NCBI GenBank assembly: GCA_030411725.1
Contig: MU839848.1
Location: 62,001 to 126,000 of the forward strand
Direction: 5' to 3'
Origin: Echria macrotheca
Taxonomy: Eukaryota; Ascomycota; Sordariomycetes; Sordariales; Schizotheciaceae
DNA length: 64,000 nucleotides
Shown one piece after another: positions 55,972-64,000 of this stretch. The notes below the pieces were generated by a model. It was not told where the DNA came from. It was given only the letters and a program-made list of their open reading frames with translations, and ran no database searches. The position numbers and the translations under genes are program-made. Position 1 is the first letter of the stretch. Each line of letters opens with the position of its first letter.

Positions 55972-58900
55972 TTAAATATTGAAGAGGAAACGTAGTTCGT
56001 TTTCGCTCAGTCTGCCCAAAGAGGCCGACTTGCCTTCATCTAGGGCAGCCTCGACCAGTTGCCGTTTGTCCTCCTGGAGTGAAAGAATACGATCCTCAAC
56101 CGTCTCCTTCACCAAGACGCGGTGAACCTTGACTTCGCGCTGTTGGCCAATCCGGTGGGCTCTGTCAACGGCTTGCATCTCAATATAAGGATTCCAGAAA
56201 GGGTCGCAGATGATGATCCGGGAAGCCGCCGTCAGGTTCAGGCCGGCATTTCCAGCTCGGAGGGACACGAGCATGATCGTGTTATGAGGGTTCTTTGAAA
56301 ACTCCTCAACCGAAGCATCGCGTTGCTCGCGAGACATCCCACCGGTGTACCGGCAATACTTCAGCCTGAGCTTGTACTTGATTTGACATTCGATGAGGTC
56401 GAGCAAAGAAGTCCACTGGGAGAAAATGATGGTCTTCTCGCCAGCCTCCTGGATCTCCCGGAGAAGCTCGACAACACGGGTGACCTTGGCTGAGTCTAAC
56501 CAGTTGTCGCGAAGGTAGTGCATGTATTTCCGACGAACCTCCTTGTTGTTCTTGTTTGCTTCCTTGCGAAGCGAAGCAAGTTGACTGGGCAGTATTTTCT
56601 CCTTGGGCTTCTTCTGCAAACTCTTCGGTTTGGGCTGCTTCTGTCTTGTGGCCTTGTCCATCTTCTTTGCCCGCTTCGCGTCCCTGGCTTCAACGGCTCT
56701 TGCCAGTTCAGCCTCGACGTCGGCGTCATCCTCGTCATCGTTCCCATCGCCATCATCATCTGGCACGACAAAGTCTCTGAGGCTACCAACCGACTCCGTA
56801 TCACTATCAGCTTCAGTATCCGAGGAGCTGCTACTAGCTGTCTCCTCTTCTTCCACTTCGTTGCCGACCAGTGATGTATCCGGCGGGGGGAGCTTTTCCG
56901 GCATGTGAACCTTCTTGAAGGACATCCAGCTGATGACGTTCGCTGGGTTCACTTTGCCGCGGCACACCGGGCATTTTGCTTCGGCAACCTCGTTACCTGA
57001 CTGTATATTTCTCTGAGAGGCATTGTCAGTCAGATAAGTAAAGCATTCCGGGCAAGTCTCGTGGCCACAGGGAACGATGAGAGTCGGGTTGTCAACGCCA
57101 TCAAGGCAGATGGGGCACTGGAAGGCATCATCCTCCTTGGCCTTGAGGCGCTCGATAACCGCTTGTTCCAAAGTCCGTGCCAAAGCCAACATTGCATCCT
57201 CGGACACGTCGTTTGTAACGACAACTTCGTAGTCGATAAGGTGAGGATGGCAACACGCCTGACGGAGCCTTAGAAGCAACACAAGAATATTCGAGTAATT
57301 CTTGCCCACAGTGCCCTGCCGGAGAAACTTGTTGAACTGCACCTGCGATCTCGATTCAAGGTCCCTGTAAAATTTGGCTTCCTCGTCGTCGAACACAACG
57401 TGATCATCTAGCTGCGTCTTGGGTTTTAGTTCGAGGATCGGTTTCCCGTCTATTTGTGACGATTTCATGCGCCTCAGCATGATAGCTTTCAGGACGGCCC
57501 TGAGCTTTGTGAGCGACTGGTTCTTCTGGTCCTCATTTACCTTCGATTTCGGGGTAAGTCCTTTGAAGGTCTGTGATTTGTTAGCGATATGACACGATGA
57601 GCCGCGTGGTATAGAAAGCTTACTTCGTTGAACTTCTTCTGGTTGCAGTAGGGCTTGATTCGTAAGAATCGGATAAGGGGAAACAGCTCGGTTACCCCGT
57701 TCATCATCGGTGTGCCGGTCAAGCACCACCTATACGTGGCGTTGATGAGATGGGCAGCCTTGGAGCCCTGTGTATCCTTGTTCTTGATGCATTGGGCTTC
57801 GTCGAGAATGACTCGGTAGAACACGCTCTTCGGATGAAGAATAGGGCATTTGGTCTGCAACTCCGTGTCTCTCGCGGGCTCGTACCCGTCGCCACCTTGT
57901 CTCGCCTGCGTATGAGAGACGTATGCCCTGTACTCCGCAGCGATATGACCGTAAGTCGTGAGAACCACATCATAGTTCTTCAAATAACTGTACGGCATCC
58001 TCTTTTTGTGGTAGAGATAAACCTTCATTCGATGGGATGTTTTGACCTTCATCTGTATCTCCATCTCCCACTGTTTGATGAGGGCAACTGGTCCGATGAT
58101 TAGGTTCGTCTACCGTCTTGTGAGTCGGGTCCCTAATCAAAACCGTGCACATTTCTCACCTTGACCTCGTCTGTCGCTCGACGACTAACCATCAACGCCA
58201 GCGATGATATGGTCTTGCCCAGACCCATATCATCCGCAAGAATACCGCCTTTGTTGGTTCCAGTCTCCATGTTCGTCATCCATTTCAGGGCTAGCTGTTG
58301 ATGAGGGTAGAGCGGGTACTTGAGCGCCTCCGGGGTTTCGCCTCGCTCTTCCAGGGGGATTTCCATGTCCGGGCGGATATTTGACAAGAGATTCGCAATC
58401 TCTTCTGCCGTCTTTCGAGGATCTTCAACATAATCGTTAAGGTATCCAGCCAGGCGAGAGTCAAGCGGATTGCCATCGGCATCGGCCATCTTCGAAAAGT
58501 CGTAGCCGTTGACCTGATTAATCACCGAGCTTAACGGAGCACTGGGCCCGCCGAAGCTGTGAAGGGGCGTTGCATAGTAGTTACCATGTTGGAGAAAGCC
58601 TGGGCGGGCTGACGAGAGACTGCTAGGAAGATAGCTGGTTGACGCAGATGCCTGGTTTAGACCTGGGTTAAGGTATTGCGGATATCCTTGCGCTTGTGGA
58701 TAGACTGAACCATTTGCCTGCGACGCCAGAGATTGCGAATATGCAGAAGGCAACCCAAAAGAACCGGTTTGAGGGTATGAGGGGGCTGCGGGACGTTGGG
58801 GAAGAGACAGAGTCGACATGGAAGGAAGTGTCGGTTGGAAATCCTGACCCCAGGTGGAGAGCCCGGAGCCCGCGATCGACGACCCAGGCGTCGACATCAA

Positions 58901-60002
58901 GTCGTGTCCAGGCTCCGACTTGAAGCTCAGTTGTGATCCAGGATCTGGCTTGAAGTCCTGTTGTGATCTGGTTTCTGACTTAACGCCCTGTCGTGAACGG
59001 GTCTCCGACTTGAAAAGTTGTCCGGATATCGCCGGTGGTATTTGGGACCCGAAGGAAGAGCCGGCTCGAGGTTGCTCGGATTTGATCGTAGGCAAGGCAC
59101 CAGTGAAGCCATTCGTATACGGCCATCCATAGGAGGCTGCGGAGTTGGAGGCTGGCCTGCTCGAAGATGAGGATCGCGATGGCATCTGCTGAACGGGTAG
59201 AGTTTGGAGGGGCGTGGTCTGGTAAAACGAAGTCATGCCGCCAGGTTGAGCTGCCCAGTTGAAGGTATCATCACCGTTCGCAAGACTTTCCGCCATCGCC
59301 CGATCCGCATCTGCAATCTCCTTGTTTCGGCGGTAGAGCTCGGCTTGTTGCTTCTGCTTCCCGATTACCTCCTGGATTTGGTCATCGTCCCTGGTGACAA
59401 GGTCAGCATCGCGCTACATTGGCCTGAAGTCGTACACAAATATCACACGCACCCAGTAAGGTCGACGAACGGCAAATCCTCGAACGGGTCGAACGAATCA
59501 TAACTGGATTGAAAGTGCTTGACCTCAGGTCGGCCGCTTGAGGAGCCGCCGAGAGTCGAGCTCGCAAAGGACCGTTTCCGAAGGGACGACGGGGTGGCCG
59601 CCCTCGCCGGATCGGCCATCGGCGAGTTGGATGAGCTTGGCTCCTGTTTCACACCTGGTTCGGCAAAGAGTCAGTACGATATCTTCGGGAGCGGATAGAG
59701 GGCAGATAGATGAAGGAAACGCCGCTGAAAGTTTTGATGGGCAGAAAAAGCAAAACTTGGTTCGTCATACTTTGGGTCAAGGCGCGGCGTGCCTGGGCGA
59801 GAGTTTTCCGTATGTTGCGAATGTCGGCTGTTGTCTTGTTGATCTGGTCCCTCGTTGCCTGGGTCTGGGGTACGATGTCGTCAAGGGAAGCTAAGGTAGC
59901 TTGTAGGACAATCAACTCGTCTTCCAGCTCGGCGATGCGTGACGAGTTCAGAGCACTGTCTGTCTCGGCGCGCCCGGCGGCGGAAGGTGCCGGCGTCGCC
60001 AT
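55972..60002 (-). CDS. ULS1: Uls1/Ris1-like SNF2-family translocase with RING finger
   Basis: Five exons (59771-60002, 59453-59654, 58160-59390, 57624-58109 and 55972-57570) give 1249 residues. The N-terminus has a coiled coil (about residues 20-78) and a SUMO-interaction-like motif PFVDLTGDDD (139-148). The SNF2 motor has motif I GGILADDMGLGKT (526-538), a DEAQ box (LDEAQCIKN), LTGTPMMNG, IIFSQWTSLLD and QAVDRAHRIGQQ. A C3HC4 RING lies between the two motor lobes (CPICLDG from 869, CGHETCPEC, CPVCRG). This order is that of Uls1, Rad5 and Rad16; the DEAQ box and SIM favour Uls1, a SUMO-targeted ubiquitin ligase/translocase that acts on chromatin. A Gln/Ser/Pro-rich linker (200-420) contains repeats of the SETRSRQ type. 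Rad5 is less likely because no HIRAN domain is visible. Confidence 0.87.
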
Positions 60003-61063
60003 GTTAAGCAGGGCTAAGAAAGGACTTGTTGAGGACGTGGACCTTGCCGCATGCCTAGTCCAAACTCGACAGAAAATGGTCGGGGAGCCTTGCTGGGTTG
60101 GTAACTGCCGCCTTGAAAGATCGGTTGGGCGATGGTCGGTACAATACGTAGACTAGCAGGATCTCCCGAGGCTGCTTATTGGGCGCTGCAGGTCAATCCG
60201 ACCTAATGGTGCACAATGGGGCGTGCAGGAAAACGGGAAGGCGAAGTGCGAAAGAGCAGTTGTGGGATTCGTGATTGCCCGTCTTGTGAGGGAGGATGGC
60301 TCGAGATGGCTTTCCAGCTTAGTGTAAAGTGGGGCGCATTGGTTCGGTCCTTCGGCTGACTGCTGCTTTTTACTTTTCACGCATCCAGAGGAATTCGCAC
60401 TCGTGTAAAGTCAGAACACGGCCGCTATATGTGGCTCACAGGGACGCATGGCCGTGTGGCAATTCTATGACCGAGCCGATCACAGTCGCCAATTCGCATG
60501 CATCAGACCGCCGTGACCGCGTCTCGCGAACGCTTAAAGTGCTTGGCAGTACGCGTCTCTGGTGACTTCAGCTGCCCCACTTCACTCCTGCCCAGTACCC
60601 GCCTTGCCCGCCTTGCAAACGTTATTAGCTGCCATTCCGCCCAATTTTTTTTAACTTGATGACTGCTCAATGATTCTCCCAATCGCTCTTGTGCTTTTGG
60701 GGTGCAGAATATGAAATCACAGCCCCACGTCTTTTCTGTTCCGGAGAATCTCGGAGCGTGTTTGCCAGTATCGCCAGTATCTCAATCAGCTGAAGTATGT
60801 AGCCCGGTACTTTCCGTGGTGGGAATTGTGATGAGATGAAGCCCCTTGTGTTTCCCGTTTGCCGTCGCAGTACAGCTGTATCTGGGCAACGCAGATAGCC
60901 TCCTTGTAACTCGCGGTTTGTCCACAACCAACATGTGAGCATTGCAACAACAGTAAATTAAACCTAGTATGGTACCTCGGCCAGAACAATGCCTCAGCGA
61001 GTAGAACCTTTACCCAAACGCCTCACCCCAGATTCATATCGCATCAAAACAAGACAACGAGAA
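60003..61063. promoter_or_regulatory. Promoter of ULS1-like gene and 3' flank of the phosphodiesterase gene
   Basis: The 1.06-kb spacer lies between two minus-strand genes. Open frames (for example 60667-60942 and 60786-60989 minus) have no conserved features. Nothing further can be supported. Confidence 0.5.
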
Positions 61064-63361
61064 TCAACTCGATGGTTCCTCTTTGTCATCGGTCTTTCCT
61101 TTTGGGCTGCCGGTCACTTTTCCCCACCACTCGTCAACTTTACCGGTAAACCAGTTCCAGAAGTTGGAGACGGCCGAGCCCTTCTTCTCGCCACTATCGT
61201 CCCCGTTAGTGTTGGTGGGTTTAGGTGGGTCTGCAGAAGGAGTCGAGGACGTTGTCGAGCTAGCTGGAACCGGGTCAACCTGGATGTACTTTGTAGAAGT
61301 TGGTGCGTCCGAAGCGGACGGGCTGGGCGTGTGAGTTGGAGGGTCGATAGGGTTCTCAACTGGATTGCTGTGCAGGCCAACCGGCTTGAGAGGGAGGCGC
61401 AATGTCCCGTTGTTTGGTGCGGGTGTGATCCCAACCGAGTCACACAGAATGTTGTAGACTTCAATGTTTTCTGGCCACAATGTTAGCAACCCGGACATGT
61501 CGAGATACGCAGGCAACTTACGAAATGCATCAACCCGGCTGTTTGGCTGGTGGGGGAATGCTGGCCCCCGAGCAATAAAAATAGCCCTCATCAACGGATG
61601 CTCGTGGTCGTAACCATGCAGTCCACGCGGATGATACACCATGTTCTTCGCCTGGGCCTCCTTCAGGTTCATCTCTTCCATTCTCACTAGCGCCCAGCCG
61701 GTTTTAGGCACAATCCACAGCGGAGCAATCCGGTCGTTGTGGGAAAAGTGGTATCTTTCTGGCATGTTCACATCTCGGAGGTACACCTCCAAGTTCGGGT
61801 TGTCTTTCGTCTTCTCGACCAAGCCGTCGTAGATGGTTTGAAGCTCCTTGGGGTCTTTCGGTCTCAAGCCAATCAGGGGCCATCCGTCGGTATGCTCAAT
61901 TTTGCTGACGTCTAGCAGATCCTCAATCTGGACAAGACGAGAGATATCGGTTGTCGCCATACCGTGGTCGGATACCACAATAACGTTGACGATTTCGGTG
62001 AGATGTCGCTCCTCCAGCCCCTTGAAGATATCATCCAGCATCGTGTCGACGTTCTGGATCGTTGACCTGATCTCGGTGCTGTTTGGTCCGTACTTGTGCC
62101 CATCTGAATCCACGTTGGGCACGTAAGCCGCAATGACTTGTGGCCGCTCCTCGTCGGGTAGGTCCAGAAATTCGAGGACTCTGTCAACCTTTCTGGACAG
62201 CTTCTCCTTCCCGTTGTACTTGTCCATGTAAGTCGGCTCAACGTGAAGAACATGCGCCTCGCTGCCGGGCCACATGTGGACCGCCGTTTTGAGACCTTGC
62301 TTTTGCGCTGTAACCCAGAAAGGCTCCCCATTCCACCACTTAGGGTCTAGGCTGCGAGATGGGTCCGTGTAGTAGAACTCCTCCTTCAGCTCAGGGTCCC
62401 AGAAGCTATTCCCAACGACACCATGAGCCTCGGGATATAGACCCGTCGCGAGGGTAAAGTGGTTCGGAAACGTAACGCTAGGGAATGAGGGCAGCATATA
62501 GAGTGGCGATACTCCCTCCTTGATGAAGGCGTTCAGGCGGGGCGTCAGTCCCCGGTTAACAAAATCCGCCCGGAATCCGTCCAGACTGATGATTATCGTC
62601 GTGGGCGCGAACATGGCTGTTCCGTTGCTGACCATCTGCTTTGCAGCCTGCGTATCCTGCTCTGCCCTCCTCTTTCCCTCCAATGACAGCTTCCATGCCA
62701 GTAGCCCCAATATCACAAACCCTACGATGATAATTGCATGGATCAGTAGCCACCGTCGCCAGCTCCTCGATTTCCCTGCCCTCGCCTCGCCCAGCTGCAA
62801 GAGCCCCTTCCGATCCCTTTCATCGCTGTCATCTCGATCGCTGCTCTCGCCCGTTGAGCTTCCCTCTTTGATACCGCCCTCCTCCATCTCGTACATAAGC
62901 TCCCCATCCTCACCATGCTGCGCTTCCGAGAGCAGCCTTTCTCGCTTGGCCTTGCGCCGGGCACGGCGGAGGTTACGCTTTTCGGCGTGCAGGTCTTCGG
63001 TCGAAGACTCGGCTTGCAGCCGCGGACTCGTCGGGGAGAGGTCACTCCCCCTCCTTCCGAACAAGGCGAGCGGGTTCGGGAGCGGTAACGGGAGGGGCAA
63101 CCCAGACCCTCTCCTCTCGCGCTCTTTGCGTTTCCTTGTCTCTGTCACCAGCTGGTCCAGCTCATCCTCTTCCATCAGCACCAGTCTGTCGTGGGCACGC
63201 AGCTCACGGCTGTTGCGGGCGCGGAGTTGGCGCTCGTCATCGTCGCTGTCGGTGTCCTGGTCGGACCGGATCGAAGCGGCGTCAGCATCGTAATCCGATG
63301 GCGAAAGGAGCGAGGCGTCGCGAGCGCCTTGGCCACTGGTATCTAGCTGTTGGAGAGGCAT
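61064..63361 (-). CDS. Type II membrane nucleotide pyrophosphatase/phosphodiesterase (NPP family)
   Basis: Two exons (61522-63361 and 61064-61470) give 748 residues. A charged cytosolic N-terminus (1-200) is followed by one transmembrane segment (LLIHAIIIVGFVILGLLAW, about 205-223), which makes a type II topology. The catalytic domain starts at TTIIISLDGFRADF, with the metal-binding Asp at 260, and contains PSVTFPNHFTL with the Thr nucleophile at about 297. Further metal sites are seen in VDSDGHKYGP and VVSDHGM. This is the alkaline phosphodiesterase/nucleotide pyrophosphatase fold (yeast Npp1/Npp2), which releases phosphate from nucleotides outside the cell. The tail after about residue 640 is Pro/Ser/Thr-rich. 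The intron 61471-61521 (51 nt, GTAAGT donor, TTGCTAAC branch) is in frame and stop-free; its removal gives VDAF-QNIEVYNILCDSVG, the usual family sequence. Confidence 0.92.
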   Translation of the reverse strand: MPLQQLDTSGQGARDASLLSPSDYDADAASIRSDQDTDSDDDERQLRARNSRELRAHDRLVLMEEDELDQLVTETRKRKERERRGSGLPLPLPLPNPLALFGRRGSDLSPTSPRLQAESSTEDLHAEKRNLRRARRKAKRERLLSEAQHGEDGELMYEMEEGGIKEGSSTGESSDRDDSDERDRKGLLQLGEARAGKSRSWRRWLLIHAIIIVGFVILGLLAWKLSLEGKRRAEQDTQAAKQMVSNGTAMFAPTTIIISLDGFRADFVNRGLTPRLNAFIKEGVSPLYMLPSFPSVTFPNHFTLATGLYPEAHGVVGNSFWDPELKEEFYYTDPSRSLDPKWWNGEPFWVTAQKQGLKTAVHMWPGSEAHVLHVEPTYMDKYNGKEKLSRKVDRVLEFLDLPDEERPQVIAAYVPNVDSDGHKYGPNSTEIRSTIQNVDTMLDDIFKGLEERHLTEIVNVIVVSDHGMATTDISRLVQIEDLLDVSKIEHTDGWPLIGLRPKDPKELQTIYDGLVEKTKDNPNLEVYLRDVNMPERYHFSHNDRIAPLWIVPKTGWALVRMEEMNLKEAQAKNMVYHPRGLHGYDHEHPLMRAIFIARGPAFPHQPNSRVDAFRKLPAYLDMSGLLTLWPENIEVYNILCDSVGITPAPNNGTLRLPLKPVGLHSNPVENPIDPPTHTPSPSASDAPTSTKYIQVDPVPASSTTSSTPSADPPKPTNTNGDDSGEKKGSAVSNFWNWFTGKVDEWWGKVTGSPKGKTDDKEEPSS

Positions 63362-63940
63362 CTCTGCAGGTATGGCAATGCCCTCGTAAGAAGAGTCACT
63401 CCATCTGGGCTCGAAGATGCAGCGTCGGAAAGCTGTTGAGGAGTAGGTGTCGGGTCTGAAGGAGATAAGATCGAAAATGCAGGCGTATCAAATTGGGGGT
63501 TTGGGGTGTCCCAGGTCTGCATGCAGCGACAAGGATCAGGCTCAATGCACACACCTGGGGTGACTGGACGGGACGGCCGGGAAAGAACATGTGGCTGGTG
63601 CAGCTGCTGACTTTGCCACAGCTTGGCTGCTCCACGGCTCCCGTGGCCCCGCACATTGTGGCTGGAGCAACCGGAACCGGAGCCACTTTTTCCGCCAAAT
63701 TTCGTGAGCCCTGCCAATTACCAAACGCGCACACAAAATTTGGCTCGAGATACCGACGCATGGGAGTGACTTGGAATCTTTGACGGCTCGCAACACCCAT
63801 CAAAGGTAAGCATACAGATCCTTTTCGCACATACCAGACTCTACAATCCGCCGTTTCCTTTTCAACATCCCATTCCGAAAACCCGATTTTGCCGTCGACT
63901 CGAAGCCGGTCGCTAACCCCACACTCCAGAAGTCATCACG
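63362..63940. promoter_or_regulatory. Divergent promoter region, NPP-type gene / RPL14
   Basis: The 579-bp spacer separates two divergent starts. It is open on both strands in parts (for example 63396-63830 minus) but has no family features. The segment just before 63941 is CT-rich as usual for ribosomal protein genes. Confidence 0.45.
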
Positions 63941-64000
63941 ATGTCAGATATTCAGATCGGAGCGAGCTCGTGGCGCCGCGTCGAGGTCGGCCGTGTGCTG
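63941..64000 (+). CDS. RPL14: 60S ribosomal protein L14 (eL14), 5' part only
   Basis: Twenty codons are visible before the window ends: MSDIQIGASSWRRVEVGRVL. The pattern S-W-R-x-V-E-V-G-R is the N-terminal signature of eL14, a large-subunit protein. The gene continues beyond 64000 and cannot be checked for introns. It lies head to head with the phosphodiesterase gene. Confidence 0.85.
   Translation, partial: MSDIQIGASSWRRVEVGRVL

Noticed and set aside
62520..63293. 257-codon Ser-rich open frame on the plus strand
   Set aside because: Antisense to the charged N-terminus of the NPP-type protein; the composition is what reverse-complement Glu/Arg codons give.

Overview
The window is nuclear DNA from a filamentous ascomycete (Pezizomycotina, most likely a Sordariomycete; the class is inferred from gene structure and gene set, not shown by a phylogeny). 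Genes are intron-containing. Introns are short (about 48-110 nt, longer ones being rare), with GTAAGT-like donors, CTAAC/CTGAC branch sites and YAG acceptors. Coding sequence is GC-rich. I see no prokaryotic operon, CRISPR array, transposase, rRNA or recognisable tRNA.

I could build 20 protein-coding genes, one of them cut by the right edge. In order: phosducin-like protein (-, 985-1815); ribosomal protein S27 (+, 2332-2897); PIP-box ribonucleotide reductase inhibitor (+, 4306-5145); Gemin2-like SMN-complex factor (-, 5564-7107); cytosolic-type aspartyl-tRNA synthetase with ten exons (+, 7460-9724); Raptor/Kog1 (-, 10939-15326); Tea1-like kelch/coiled-coil protein (+, 17726-22254); secreted beta-propeller of the 3-carboxymuconate cyclase-like type (-, 22953-24266); Mpv17/PMP22 protein (-, 25067-25789); Yif1 (-, 26494-27570); SRP receptor alpha (+, 28012-30046); charged RS-like protein of unknown function (-, 30693-32405); PARP-type zinc finger protein (-, 34453-35932); ATR/Mec1 checkpoint kinase (-, 36574-44270); Mediator Med17 (-, 44734-46647); 6-phosphofructokinase (+, 47746-50385); membrane-anchored fucose-lectin-like protein (+, 52779-54418); Uls1-like SNF2/RING translocase (-, 55972-60002); type II membrane phosphodiesterase/pyrophosphatase (-, 61064-63361); and the start of ribosomal protein L14 (+, from 63941).

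The genes form no obvious cluster and look like ordinary conserved housekeeping content. Some share themes: translation (S27, L14, AspRS), genome stability (ATR, the RNR inhibitor, Uls1, the PARP finger), TORC1 and polarity (Raptor, Tea1), and the early secretory pathway (Yif1 and SRP receptor alpha, head to head over 441 bp).

The most interesting sequence-level observations concern gene structure. Four introns of 48-57 nt are multiples of three and free of stop codons, so they hide inside long open frames. A 15-nt micro-exon encodes part of the AspRS motif 2 loop. S27 has a first coding exon of a single ATG. A SUMO-interaction-like motif in the Uls1 homologue is assembled across a splice junction. 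I did not find convincing evidence for a wholly new biological system. The best candidates for unexplored function are the 535-residue RS-like protein, the CX4C PARP-type finger protein and the membrane-anchored lectin-like protein.
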